DNA from: Microlunatus antarcticus
GTDB taxonomy: Bacteria; Actinomycetota; Actinomycetes; Propionibacteriales; Propionibacteriaceae
Assembly: GCF_014193425.1 (NCBI RefSeq)
Contig: NZ_JACHZG010000001.1
Coordinates: 2,046,001-2,110,000, forward strand
Length of the DNA stretch: 64,000 nucleotides
Direction: 5' to 3'
This document shows, one piece after another, positions 1 through 8,413 of this stretch (the first letter of the stretch is position 1; each line of letters begins with the position of its first letter). The notes below the pieces were generated by a model that saw nothing but the letters and a program-made list of their open reading frames with translations, had not been told where the DNA came from and did no database searches. Made by a program: the position numbers and the translations under genes.

Positions 1-167
1 CGAAGTCCTGCAGGCGCACGACGCCATCGTCGCAGGGCCGGCCGCCGCATCCGGTCCCGCTCCGACCGGCGACCGGGCGCCCGGCCGCTGCCGCGCAGTG
101 CAAGCCTGGGTCAGGTGTGTCCCGACGACCGGGGCAGCAGGCCCGTGGCGATCGGAGGCCGGCAGCA
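1..167. other. window edge, no supported gene
   Basis: No complete gene can be supported here. One forward frame stays open from the window edge, so the tail of an upstream gene could be present, but I recognise no family. A good ribosome binding site (GGAGG at 154-158) belongs to the next gene. Confidence 0.3.
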
Positions 168-893
168 GTGGCTCTGCACCTCGAAGCGGTGACCTTCGAC
201 GTCGCCGACGTGTCGTCGGCCGCCGTGTTCTGGGCCGGGCTGCTGGAGCGTGAGGTCGTCCCCGAGCCCGGTGCCGCGCTGCTGCCGGGTGACGCGACCC
301 AGGTCGGACTGCGCTTCGTCACCTCCGAGACCGAGCGCGTCGGCAGGCCGCGCCTCCATCTGCACCTGACCAGCAGCACTCCCGAGGACCAGCGACGCAC
401 CATCGAGACGGCGCTGCGGCTGGGTGGCCGCCACCACGACGTGGGTCAGACGGACGACGAACGCTTCGTCGTCCTGGCCGACCCGCAGGGCAACGAGCTC
501 TGCGTGATGGAGCCGGGCAACCGCTACCTCGCCGGCACGGGGCACCTCGGCGAGATCACCTGCGACGGGCCCCGGGCCGTCGGCCTGTTCTGGCGCGACG
601 CGCTGGGCTGGCCGCTGGTGTGGGACGAGGGCGAGCAGACGGCGATCCAGTCGCCGCTCGGCGGCACGAAGATCGCCTGGGACCTCGAGTACCGGTCGCC
701 CGCCGAACCGCGCGTCGGGAAGAACCGGTACCGCTTCGACCTCGTCAGCGCCGAGCCGGCCGGCGAGGTGGAACGCCTGCTCTCGCTCGGAGCCACCCGT
801 CTCGCCCCACGACCGGACGACGTCCGGCTTGCCGATCCCGCCGGGAACGAGCTCAGCCTCCGCCCCGAACGCGACTCGCCCCCACCCCGTTGA
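168..893 (+). CDS. VOC (glyoxalase/bleomycin-resistance) family protein
   Basis: A 241-residue cytoplasmic protein with two consecutive vicinal-oxygen-chelate modules, each of the form TFDVAD..FW..LL followed by DPQGNELCV or DPAGNELSL. Fused-repeat VOC proteins fold one metal- or ligand-binding cup per pair of modules. The substrate cannot be read from sequence: glyoxalase-like, dioxygenase-like and binding roles are all possible. The reading frame is open further upstream, but the GTG at 168 has GGAGG nine bases before it, and the protein then begins directly with the first VOC strand. The rhomboid-like gene follows 64 bases later on the same strand. Confidence 0.85.
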   Translation: MALHLEAVTFDVADVSSAAVFWAGLLEREVVPEPGAALLPGDATQVGLRFVTSETERVGRPRLHLHLTSSTPEDQRRTIETALRLGGRHHDVGQTDDERFVVLADPQGNELCVMEPGNRYLAGTGHLGEITCDGPRAVGLFWRDALGWPLVWDEGEQTAIQSPLGGTKIAWDLEYRSPAEPRVGKNRYRFDLVSAEPAGEVERLLSLGATRLAPRPDDVRLADPAGNELSLRPERDSPPPR

Positions 894-957
894 TCGGGCC
901 GGCCGAGACCCACGGGCGGACTGTTCTTGTCCGACCATCCTGTCCGAGGAGACCCTC

Positions 958-1617
958 ATGAGCACGGCTCAAGGCGGCCTCGCCTCCGTCCTGATCTACG
1001 TCGTCGTCTACGTCGCGACCCTTCGCACGGTGTACGGCCACCTCCGCAGCGGTCGGGCCGCTCGCCGCCCCCACCCGGTCGCCGTCGTGCTGTGGCTCGT
1101 CGTGGCCGTGCCGTCGCTCCTGCAGCTCGTCCGGCCCCAGATCTACGCCGCCCTCGCGCGCGACCCCGTCCTGACCGGCCACGGCGAGTGGTGGCGGCTG
1201 CTGACCTCCGTCCTCGTCCAGGACGGAGGTCTCGTCGGCACGGCGTACAACCTGGTGACGCTCGCGCTGACCGCGCCCGCCGCCACGGCCCTGTGGCGCC
1301 CGCTCCGGGCGGTGGCCGTCTTCGTCGCCGGCGCGCTCGTGTTCAACCTGCCGGCCACGTTCGCGTGGCACGACGGCGGCGGCGGGAACTCCGGGGCCAC
1401 GTTCTTCCTCGCCACCTCCATGCTCGGGGTCCTGGTCGTCGGGAGCCACGCGCGCCAGATCCGTACGGCGGCACTCATCGTGGCCGGGTGCGGGATCGCC
1501 CTGCTCGTCCTGGGCGACGCGCACGGTGAGGCCGTGCTGGCCGGCCTTTTGGTCGGGGCCGCCGTCGCGGCGGCCTCTCGAGCGCGTCGGGTGGCGGGGG
1601 AACGAGCAGTCCGGTGA
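958..1617 (+). CDS. rhomboid-like intramembrane protein
   Basis: A 219-residue polytopic membrane protein with about six hydrophobic segments. The pattern fits rhomboid serine proteases: a GEWWRLLTS element after the first loop (residues 76-84), Asn98 in YNLV, a Gly-Asn-Ser-Gly motif with Ser145 as candidate nucleophile, and His189 in GDAHGE in the last helix as candidate partner. Rhomboids cut transmembrane helices of substrates within the bilayer. ATG at 958 is preceded by GAGGAGA. The family is recognisable but divergent, so protease activity is an inference and a non-catalytic rhomboid-fold protein is the alternative. Confidence 0.72.
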   Translation: MSTAQGGLASVLIYVVVYVATLRTVYGHLRSGRAARRPHPVAVVLWLVVAVPSLLQLVRPQIYAALARDPVLTGHGEWWRLLTSVLVQDGGLVGTAYNLVTLALTAPAATALWRPLRAVAVFVAGALVFNLPATFAWHDGGGGNSGATFFLATSMLGVLVVGSHARQIRTAALIVAGCGIALLVLGDAHGEAVLAGLLVGAAVAAASRARRVAGERAVR

Positions 1618-1700
1618 GCCTGCCGGACGCATCAGCGGGCTTGGACTTGCGGCCAAGACCGTGGCAGGGTCTCGCTCGTCCCCGACCCCAAGAGGTTCCC

Positions 1701-2939
1701 GTGAGAAGTCTCAGAGTCGCTGCTGCGTTCGCGCTGGCCGCTCTCGGCCTGGTCGGCCTGGCGCCGAGCGCGTCTGCCGCCGATGCGGCCACGATCTACC
1801 CGATCACCGAGCCCGCCGGGTTCTACGAAGGGTTCGGTGGCGAGATCACGATCGACTACGCGTGCACGATGCCGACGACCGCGAAGGACGCGCTCGGCGT
1901 ACGCGTCCTGCAGGACGTGACCGGCGCGACGCTCGCGTTCACGGGCAGCTCCGGCGTGACGTGCGACGGGACCCGTCGCACGGTCGTCGTCGACCTGACC
2001 AGCGACGGCAACGACCCCCTCGGGCCCCAGTCGAAGGGCGGCCCGGCCCGGGCCGAGGTCTCGCTGCAGGAGAGCCGGCTCGACCAGGCGATCTCGATCG
2101 TCCGCACGGACGTCGACCCGATGCCGCCCGTCGTGACCCCGTCCATCGTGGTCGACGGTGATGTCGTCTTCACCACGGCCACCCAGGGGAGCGTCACGCT
2201 CGACGTCCAGTGCAACAGCTGGGCCAGCGGGGTGTCCGTCAGCGTGCAGGGGGAGGACGAGGCGACGGGGGACGCGGGGATCGCCTGTGCCCAGGACCGC
2301 ACCGTGACCGTGCCCCTGACCGCGAAGGGCGCAGGCTTCCGCGTCGGGACCCAGACGGTCGAGCTGCGCGCCCAGCTCGCGGACGAGGTCACGCTGGTCA
2401 CCAAGGTCGACCTGCGTCGGGGAACGCCCGTGCCGCCGGCTCCGGTGAAGCGGACGGTGTCCCTCACGGTCGACGCCTCCCCCGAGACGGTCACCCAGGG
2501 CAAGAAGATCACGATCAAGGGCTCGGTCCGGCGCGACGGCGAGAAGGTCAAGCTGAAGACCGCGCTCGAGTTCCGTGCGGACGGCGGTGACTACGCGAAG
2601 GTGAAGACCGTCAAGTCGTCCAGCAAGGGTGTGCTGAAGACGACCGTCAAGGCGAGCCGTTCGGGAACGTTCCGCTACGTCTACGCCGGCAGCTCCACCA
2701 CCGAGGCCGGCGCGTCTCCCGGGGACCACATCGTCGTCACGCCGAAGCCCAAGCCCCTCCCGAAGCCGAAGGCGTACAAGAACTGCACCGCGCTGGTAAA
2801 GGTCTACCCGCACGGCGTGGGCAAGCCGGGGGCCGAGGACAAGGGTGGCGACGTCACCGACTTCACGCGGGACAAGAAGACGTACGCGAAGAACAAGAAG
2901 TCCGACCGCGACAAGGACGGCATCGCCTGCGAGCGGTGA
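1701..2939 (+). CDS. secreted protein with Ig-like domain and C-terminal excalibur domain
   Basis: A 412-residue exported protein. Residues 1-26 form a Sec signal peptide ending ASA. Two beta-rich stretches follow, with paired cysteines such as DYACTMP...VTCDG and VQCNSW...IACAQ. Around residues 250-345 lies an Ig-like Lys-rich module, then a proline/lysine linker and a C-terminal excalibur domain with YKNCTAL and the DRDKDGIACE calcium-binding signature. Excalibur domains are typical of actinobacterial cell-surface proteins. GTG at 1701 is chosen because it follows AAGAGG and puts the signal peptide first. The Ig-like module closely resembles the one in the SGNH hydrolase at 34456. Confidence 0.85.
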   Translation: MRSLRVAAAFALAALGLVGLAPSASAADAATIYPITEPAGFYEGFGGEITIDYACTMPTTAKDALGVRVLQDVTGATLAFTGSSGVTCDGTRRTVVVDLTSDGNDPLGPQSKGGPARAEVSLQESRLDQAISIVRTDVDPMPPVVTPSIVVDGDVVFTTATQGSVTLDVQCNSWASGVSVSVQGEDEATGDAGIACAQDRTVTVPLTAKGAGFRVGTQTVELRAQLADEVTLVTKVDLRRGTPVPPAPVKRTVSLTVDASPETVTQGKKITIKGSVRRDGEKVKLKTALEFRADGGDYAKVKTVKSSSKGVLKTTVKASRSGTFRYVYAGSSTTEAGASPGDHIVVTPKPKPLPKPKAYKNCTALVKVYPHGVGKPGAEDKGGDVTDFTRDKKTYAKNKKSDRDKDGIACER

Positions 2940-3127
2940 GCACGCGTCACCCTCGCCGACGCCGAGCACAGCAAGCCCCGCGTCGTCGCGCAGGGCGACC
3001 TCGAATGCACCTCGACGGCGCAGGACGTGGCCGACCTGCGCCTCCGGGGGCAACCGGTGCAGGTCGACGTCACGGTCGGTCCGAACAGGTCGACAGCTTC
3101 TACGGCGTCGTGCACGCCACGTCCTAG
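2940..3127 (+). pseudogene. possible decayed reading frame
   Basis: Directly after the excalibur gene a stretch reads as protein-like sequence with one Cys (GDLECTSTAQD...VQVDVTVGPN). It then needs a change of frame near 3088 to continue as SFYGVVHATS before a stop at 3125. No start with a ribosome binding site was found. It could be the remains of a small secreted lipoprotein of the DUF4333 type, but the resemblance is weak and it may simply be non-coding. Confidence 0.2.
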
Positions 3128-3137
3128 GGCCGGACGG

Positions 3138-4637
3138 TCACCGACTCCGCTCGACGGCGTTCCCCACCCGGTAGAGCGTCGCTTCGTCGAAGTGGCGCCC
3201 GACGAGCTGCAGCCCGACCGGAAGTCCGTCAACCGTCCCGCACGGCACGCTCAGCGCCGGGTGGTGCGTGATGTTGAACGGGGTGGTGTTGGACGACATC
3301 TCGATTGCGGCCTGGATCACGGCACCCGGGCTCGCGTCGGGAGCGGGTAGCGCCCGTGCGGTCTGCGGGGTCGTCGGGGTCAACAGGACGTCGAAGCGCG
3401 ACAGGGCCTCGTCGTAGGCGGCGCGCAGCGTCCGGGTCCGGTTGACGGCCCTGGCGTAGTTGAGCCGACCGTGCTGAGCGTCGACGTAGCGGCCGACAAG
3501 GGTGAAGAGAAGCACGTTCGCCGGCCGTCCCGCGACCGTTCGGCGTCGGTCGAACAGGTGCTGCATCAGGTCGGTCGGGTAATAGTCGTCACGACCGAAG
3601 GCGAAGCCCTGGTTGCGCAGCACGGTCTCGGCCATGCCCTCGATCGCGATCGCTGTCCACAGCGCCGGACCGAGGTGATGGAGGGGGACCGAGACGTCCT
3701 CGACGACGGCTCCGAGCTCCCGTAGCGACTCCGCCGCCGTGCGCACGTTCTGGTCGACCGCTGCCTCGGCGTTCGGGCCGCCGAAGCCTTCGGCGAGGAC
3801 CCCGACGCGCAGGCCCCGTACGCCGTCGTCGAGCGCGCTGAGGTAGTCGCCGACCCGGATGTCGCGCTGGCGCGGGTCGATGCCGTCGGACCCGGCGAGG
3901 ACGGTGAGGAACCGGGCGTTGTCGGCGACGGTGCGCGTCATCGGTCCGACGTGGTCGAAGAACCCCTCGAGCGGGGCGATGCCCGTATACGGGACGAGGC
4001 CGTAGGTCGGCTTGAGACCGACGACGCCCGACCACGACGCGGGCATCCGGATGGACCCGGCCTGGTCGGCGCCGAGGGTCATGTCCGCGTCTCCGGTGCC
4101 CAGGGCCACCGCGCTCCCGCTGGACGAACCGCCGGCCGAGGTCCCCATCCGGTGCGGGTTGTGCACCGGGCCGCTGTGCGCGGTGTGGCTGCCTCCGGAC
4201 ATGCAGAGGTATTCGTTGGTCGTCTTGCCCACGATCTCGGCGCCGGCGGCGAGGGCCCGGGTGACGACGGTGGCGTCTCCGCTCGGCACGAAGTCGGCCA
4301 GCACGTCGGTCCCGTTGGCCATCGGGAGCCCCGCGACCATGATGCTGTCCTTCACCCCGAGCCGCACGCCGGCGAGCGGGCCGGACGCGGCGCCCGGGAT
4401 GGAGGTCCGGACCTCCCACGCGTGGTGCGGGTCCTCCTCGGACGACGGGACGCGGTAGGCCACCGCCGCGCGGCCAGGGAGGACGTGGGGTTCCGGGACG
4501 CTGTCGACGGCGTCGTAGACCCCGAGCAGTCCCGTGATGATCGCGGTGTACTCGTCCGGCGCGTCGGCGACGGCGGTGTAGCCGAGCTCCGACGCCAGGG
4601 CGGAGATCGCGGCGCTGGTCGGCGTGGGGAGGGACAT
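3138..4637 (-). CDS. amidase signature family protein
   Basis: A 499-residue enzyme with the complete Ser-cisSer-Lys amidase triad: Lys96 in GVKDS, Ser171 in the GGSSSGSA glycine/serine loop, and Ser195 in DQAGSIRMPA. Amidase-signature enzymes hydrolyse C-N bonds of amides, including GatA, aryl-acetamidases and allophanate hydrolase. No gatB/gatC neighbours are present, so this is a stand-alone catabolic amidase of unknown substrate. It is not exported. The ATG at 4637 has AAAGG just upstream. It is divergent from a TetR regulator across a 100-base A/T-rich gap with a palindrome, which suggests the regulator controls it. Confidence 0.92.
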   Translation of the reverse strand: MSLPTPTSAAISALASELGYTAVADAPDEYTAIITGLLGVYDAVDSVPEPHVLPGRAAVAYRVPSSEEDPHHAWEVRTSIPGAASGPLAGVRLGVKDSIMVAGLPMANGTDVLADFVPSGDATVVTRALAAGAEIVGKTTNEYLCMSGGSHTAHSGPVHNPHRMGTSAGGSSSGSAVALGTGDADMTLGADQAGSIRMPASWSGVVGLKPTYGLVPYTGIAPLEGFFDHVGPMTRTVADNARFLTVLAGSDGIDPRQRDIRVGDYLSALDDGVRGLRVGVLAEGFGGPNAEAAVDQNVRTAAESLRELGAVVEDVSVPLHHLGPALWTAIAIEGMAETVLRNQGFAFGRDDYYPTDLMQHLFDRRRTVAGRPANVLLFTLVGRYVDAQHGRLNYARAVNRTRTLRAAYDEALSRFDVLLTPTTPQTARALPAPDASPGAVIQAAIEMSSNTTPFNITHHPALSVPCGTVDGLPVGLQLVGRHFDEATLYRVGNAVERSR

Positions 4638-4701
4638 GTCGAGCCTTTCGACGGTGGTGGAAGTGACCGGCGGCGAGCGCCTGGACTATGTGCACGAAGA
4701 T

Positions 4702-4713
4702 ACACATAAGTGT
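4702..4713. promoter_or_regulatory. palindrome in amidase/TetR promoter region
   Basis: ACAC-ATAA-GTGT, an inverted repeat in the only A/T-rich stretch between the divergent amidase and TetR genes, with a GTATAC hexamer eight bases further on (4720-4725). The position suggests a TetR operator overlapping the promoter. Binding by the neighbouring regulator is inferred. Confidence 0.45.
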
Positions 4714-4740
4714 CTGGACGTATACAAGCCTTATGCTGGC

Positions 4741-5325
4741 GTGGTGAAGACGTCCGGCGCGGAGCAGAGACCTCGCAACGCCGAAGGCACCCGGAACGCG
4801 ATCCTGGCGGTTGCACGCGGTCTGTTCGCCCGACACGGTTACCGACCGACGACGGTCAAGGCCGTGGCCGATGCGGCCGGGGTCTCGCCCAACCTGGTCA
4901 CCCGGTACTTCGGTGGCAAGGACGGGCTCTTCCTCGCCGCGTCGCAGGTCGACATCAACGAGGACGACGTCTACGCGGGCGAGCTGTCCGGGTTCGGCAG
5001 GCGACTGGCCCGTAGCGTCGTGGGGCGGTGGACGAGCCAGGCGGGGGAGGACCCGCTGCTCGTGCTGCACCGTGCGTCCGGCGAGCTCCCCGAGGCCGCC
5101 GAAGGGCTCGCCCGGTTCCTCGACGAGCACTCCACCGGTCCGGTGGAGCGCTACCTCCGGTCCTGCGGACTCTCACCCCTGGCCGCTCGGCACCGAGCCG
5201 AGGCGGTGGACGCCCTGGTGCTCGGCCTCTCCACGCGGCGGCGGGTCCTGAGGTCGGACGTCGGTGACGGGAAGGACATCGAGATCTGGCTGGCCGAGAG
5301 CCTGCAACGGATCGTGTCCGGCTGA
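4741..5325 (+). CDS. TetR family transcriptional regulator
   Basis: About 194 residues. The N-terminal helix-turn-helix is classical: ILAVARGLFARHGY followed by TTVKAVADAAGVSPNLVTRYFGGKDGLF. The C-terminal half is the variable ligand-binding domain. The GTG at 4741 (or 4744) is chosen because it places the DNA-binding domain near the N-terminus; the frame stays open upstream through the promoter region. It is divergent from the amidase, so control of that gene and of itself is likely. The ligand is unknown. Confidence 0.85.
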   Translation: MVKTSGAEQRPRNAEGTRNAILAVARGLFARHGYRPTTVKAVADAAGVSPNLVTRYFGGKDGLFLAASQVDINEDDVYAGELSGFGRRLARSVVGRWTSQAGEDPLLVLHRASGELPEAAEGLARFLDEHSTGPVERYLRSCGLSPLAARHRAEAVDALVLGLSTRRRVLRSDVGDGKDIEIWLAESLQRIVSG

Positions 5326-5453
5326 TCCTCTCGAGGTGAGGCGTGACGGACAGAACTGAGCAGAAGAGGTGTCCCGCGCCACGAGCTCACATCGAGCTCG
5401 TCGACCCGCTCCCACAGGGTGCGCGAGCTCTCGGAGAGCGGCCGGATCCATCC

Positions 5454-6110
5454 TCAGCGCGGCACACCTCGTGGCTCGGGCGAGGCGTGAGGGAGGTGGA
5501 TCGCCCCGAGCCAGTCTCGTGCGACCTCCTCGTCCTCGGCGGTGATCGCGTGGCCGGCCGGCAGGACCCGGTGGGTCACCGCGACTCCGGCAACCGACAA
5601 CCGCTCCGCGAGTCGGCGGCCGTCGCCCGGATCCCGACGTCGGTCCTGCGCTCCGTCGACGATCAGGACAGGGACCGTGCTGCGGCGGTACAGGGCATCG
5701 GCGGTGAACGGGGACAGGGGACGGAACAGGATCGCCCCGACCAGCACCTCGGGACACGCCGCCAGGAGCGCCGCGGCCATGATGGCGCCGTTGGAGAACC
5801 CGACCACGACCGGCGGCTTCGCCAGGAGCCCACGGTCCGTGAGCTCTCGGACGAGATCGGCCAGCACCGGGACGCGGGCTCGGAGGTCCGCCTCGTCCAC
5901 CCGCCGATCGGGGTGTCGACGGAAGAAGGAGTACCCATCGCCCAGGGCGACCGTGCCTCGTACGCCGAGTCGCGAGGCACCGGGCGCCAAGCGGTCGGCC
6001 ATCGGAAGCAGGTCGGCCTCGGTCCCGTAGGAGCCGTGCAGGAGGACGAACGGGGGAGAGGCGGTGTCGCTGCCGGTCTCGAAGACCCAGCGGTGCGGCG
6101 ATGACGACAT
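5454..6110 (-). CDS. alpha/beta hydrolase (carboxylesterase/phospholipase type)
   Basis: A 218-residue cytoplasmic serine hydrolase. FVLLHGSYG forms the oxyanion-hole strand, GFSNGA is the nucleophile elbow (G-x-S-x-G), VDGAQD supplies the acid and LPAGHAI the catalytic His. The size and order match the YpfH/carboxylesterase group acting on small esters. The ATG at 6110 starts just before the first beta strand; the longer frame upstream is Arg/Ser/Pro-rich and unlikely to be coding. The 128 bases on its downstream side (5326-5453) show no feature. Confidence 0.85.
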   Translation of the reverse strand: MSSSPHRWVFETGSDTASPPFVLLHGSYGTEADLLPMADRLAPGASRLGVRGTVALGDGYSFFRRHPDRRVDEADLRARVPVLADLVRELTDRGLLAKPPVVVGFSNGAIMAAALLAACPEVLVGAILFRPLSPFTADALYRRSTVPVLIVDGAQDRRRDPGDGRRLAERLSVAGVAVTHRVLPAGHAITAEDEEVARDWLGAIHLPHASPEPRGVPR

Positions 6111-6199
6111 CGGCGCCAAGGTACGTCGAGACTCGTCGACGCGCGACCGCGTTCCGGACCTCGCTGAGGCGCTACCCGGGCTCGGCCCGCCAACCCACG

Positions 6200-6613
6200 T
6201 CAGGCCTCCGACGCGGGGTGGAGCGGCGTGATGACCCGCAGACCGATGAGCCACCGTCCTTCGTGGTGACGGAAGGTGTCGTCGTACGTCACCGCACGCA
6301 GCTCCCCGTCGTGCATGATCATCAGCCCTCGCGACCGGACGGCGGCCGTGCCCTCGTCGCGCTCGTCGCGCTCGTCGATCACGACGTTGGTCAGGAAGTG
6401 GGCGGTCGGGGCGTGCCCGCTCGCCCGGAGCCCGGCCGCGGCGGCCCGGATGGCGGGCAGCCCCTCGAAGGCCCCCATCCCCACGTGGCTCATGTCGTAC
6501 ACCGCGTCCGGGACGAACAGCTCGTCGAGGCGGTCCAGCTGGTCCTCGTCGGTGACGTACGCGACGAGCGCGAGGGTCTGCGTGATCTGGTGACGGTCGT
6601 CGGCGTTCAGCAT
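6200..6613 (-). CDS. SnoaL/NTF2-like nuclear transport factor 2 family protein
   Basis: A 137-residue single-domain protein with the cone-shaped NTF2 fold pattern: a helical start (DDRHQITQTLALVAYVTDEDQLDRLDELFVPDA), YDMSHVG, then a strand-rich half ending GRWLIGLRVITPL. Members act as small isomerases, dehydratases or ligand-binding partners of oxidoreductases; the substrate is not deducible. GGAGG lies about 12 bases before the ATG. Divergent from a TetR gene across a strong palindromic operator, and that TetR gene is followed by a flavin-dependent oxidoreductase, suggesting one regulated detoxification or catabolic unit. Confidence 0.85.
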   Translation of the reverse strand: MLNADDRHQITQTLALVAYVTDEDQLDRLDELFVPDAVYDMSHVGMGAFEGLPAIRAAAAGLRASGHAPTAHFLTNVVIDERDERDEGTAAVRSRGLMIMHDGELRAVTYDDTFRHHEGRWLIGLRVITPLHPASEA

Positions 6614-6651
6614 CTGGCTCTTCTTCCTCCGGTGCACCTGCGACTGTAGGT

Positions 6652-6681
6652 GGTACTCAGTACCGTAGCAGACTGAGTACC
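6652..6681. promoter_or_regulatory. TetR operator, nested palindromes
   Basis: GGTAC-TCA-GTACC (6652-6664) is a perfect 5-3-5 palindrome. GGTACTCAG (6652-6660) is also repeated inverted as CTGAGTACC at 6673-6681. It sits between the divergent NTF2-like and TetR genes, 38 bases from the TetR start, which is classical placement for an autoregulating TetR repressor. Confidence 0.7.
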
Positions 6682-6718
6682 ATCTGAGACTTAGGTTGAC
6701 CCGGGGTAGGGTTCGACC

Positions 6719-7333
6719 GTGACGCAGCAGCCTCCAGCCCCGACCCCGGTGCCGTCCTCGCTCGTCGAGCGCAAGCGGCTGCTCGTCCGTCAGCGCATCG
6801 TCGAGGCCGCCGACGAGCTGTTCTCCGCCCGCGGGTTCGGCGACGTCTCGGTCACCGACATCGCGGCCCGGGCCGACGTGGGCCGCTCGACGTTCTTCCG
6901 CTACTTCGGGGACAAGACGGAGGTCGTGTTCGCGAAGGAGCAGGCCATGCTCGACGCGATCGCGGAGGCGGAGGGTGACCGCACCGCCGGTGCCGCACGA
7001 ACCGCTGCGGAGGCCGTCGCACAGCTGCGCCCGCTCGTGATCGACCTGTGCGACCGGGCGGCCGGCGACCAGGAAGCCTTCGAGCGCCACTACGAGCTGC
7101 TCGAGCAGCATCTCGAGCTCCGCGCCCGCGACGCGCTCAAGACCCAGCAGATCGCCGGCCGGCTCGGCGACGTCCTGCGCAGCCGCGGGACCGAGGAGAC
7201 CCTGGCCGTGTTCGCCGCCCAGATCGCCCTGGCCTGCTACCAGAGCGCCCGGCAACGGGCGAGCACAGCCGGGAGCCTGACCCGAGCCGCCGAGGACGCG
7301 TTCCAGGAGGCGCTCGGGCTGGGCCGCGGCTGA
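6719..7333 (+). CDS. TetR family transcriptional regulator
   Basis: A 204-residue repressor-type protein. The DNA-binding domain spans residues ~18-65: RIVEAADELFSARGFGDVSVTDIAARADVGRSTFFRYFGDKTEVV. The remainder is alpha-helical and ligand-binding. GTG at 6719 leaves a short proline-rich N-terminal tail. The gene lies 35 bases before a flavin-dependent oxidoreductase on the same strand and is divergent from the NTF2-like protein, so it probably controls both through the palindrome at 6652-6681. Confidence 0.88.
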   Translation: MTQQPPAPTPVPSSLVERKRLLVRQRIVEAADELFSARGFGDVSVTDIAARADVGRSTFFRYFGDKTEVVFAKEQAMLDAIAEAEGDRTAGAARTAAEAVAQLRPLVIDLCDRAAGDQEAFERHYELLEQHLELRARDALKTQQIAGRLGDVLRSRGTEETLAVFAAQIALACYQSARQRASTAGSLTRAAEDAFQEALGLGRG

Positions 7334-7368
7334 CCCGGCCGGTCAAGCTCCGTGAGAAGGTGACGTCC

Positions 7369-8397
7369 ATGCATATCGGCGTGGACAGCTTCGTCTCCGA
7401 GGTGACCGACCCGAAGACCGATCACGTCGTCGGGCCCGCCGAACGGATGGCGCACCTGCTCGAGGAGATCGCGCTGGCCGACCGCGTCGGCCTCTACTCC
7501 TTCGGCATCGGGGAGCACCACCGCTCCGAGTACTACGACTCGGCACCGCCGGTCATCCTCGCTGCCGCGGCCGCCCGTACGGAGCGCATCCGGCTCGGTA
7601 GCGCGGTCAAGGTGCTGAGCGCCGACGACCCGGTCCGCGTCTTCCAGCAGTTCGCGACGCTGGATCTGATCTCGAACGGTCGCATCGACCTCGTCGTCGG
7701 ACGCGGCTCGTTCACGGAGTCGTTCCCGCTGTTCGGCCTCGACCTCGCCGACTACGACGCGCTGTTCGAGGAGAAGCTCGACCTGCTCCTCCAGCTGCGC
7801 GACAACGTGGAGGTGACGTGGTCGGGCCGGTTCCGGCCGCCGCTGGTCAAGCAGGGCGTGTTTCCGCGCCCGGTGCAGGACCCGCTGCCGATCTGGGTCG
7901 GCGTCGGCGGGACGCCGCAGTCCTTCGCCCGCGCCGGGCTGCTCGGGCTGCCGTTGATGATCGCGATCATCGGCGGGGAGCCGCGCCAGTTCGCCCCGCT
8001 GGTCGACCTCTACCGCCGGGCCGGTGCCCACGCGGGCCACGCCCCGGACAAGCTGCAGGTCGGGCTGCACGTCTTCGGCTACGTGGGAGAGAGCACCCAG
8101 GCCGCAGCCGACACGATCTACCCCGGCTGGCACAAGATGTTCACCTCCGTGTCCCGTGAGCGGGGGTTCGCCCCGCCGAACCGACCGCAGTTCGACGCGA
8201 CCGCCGGCCCGAACGGCGCGTTCTTCATGGGCGACCCGCAGACCGTGGCGGACAAGATCCGGCGCGTCGCCGAGCAGCTCGGCGGGGTCGACCGCCTCTC
8301 GCTGCAGATGACGAACCCGCTCCTGGCCCACGACGACCTGCTGCGCGGCATCGAGCTGCTCGGCACCGAGGTCGCACCGCTCGTCGCCGACGTCTGA
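7369..8397 (+). CDS. LLM-class flavin-dependent oxidoreductase
   Basis: A 342-residue bacterial-luciferase-like monooxygenase with a TIM-barrel fold. Landmarks are FGIGEHHRSEY near the N-terminus, RTERIRLGSAVKVLSADDPVRVFQQFATLDLISNGR, which is the signature of the group, and PLPIWVGVGGTPQS later. Such enzymes use reduced FMN from a separate reductase to oxygenate small organics. The substrate is unknown. The gene follows its TetR regulator by 35 bases and probably forms one transcription unit with it. The ATG at 7369 is preceded by GAGAAGG. Confidence 0.92.
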   Translation: MHIGVDSFVSEVTDPKTDHVVGPAERMAHLLEEIALADRVGLYSFGIGEHHRSEYYDSAPPVILAAAAARTERIRLGSAVKVLSADDPVRVFQQFATLDLISNGRIDLVVGRGSFTESFPLFGLDLADYDALFEEKLDLLLQLRDNVEVTWSGRFRPPLVKQGVFPRPVQDPLPIWVGVGGTPQSFARAGLLGLPLMIAIIGGEPRQFAPLVDLYRRAGAHAGHAPDKLQVGLHVFGYVGESTQAAADTIYPGWHKMFTSVSRERGFAPPNRPQFDATAGPNGAFFMGDPQTVADKIRRVAEQLGGVDRLSLQMTNPLLAHDDLLRGIELLGTEVAPLVADV

Positions 8398-8413
8398 CCG
8401 AGCGGTCGGCTGC

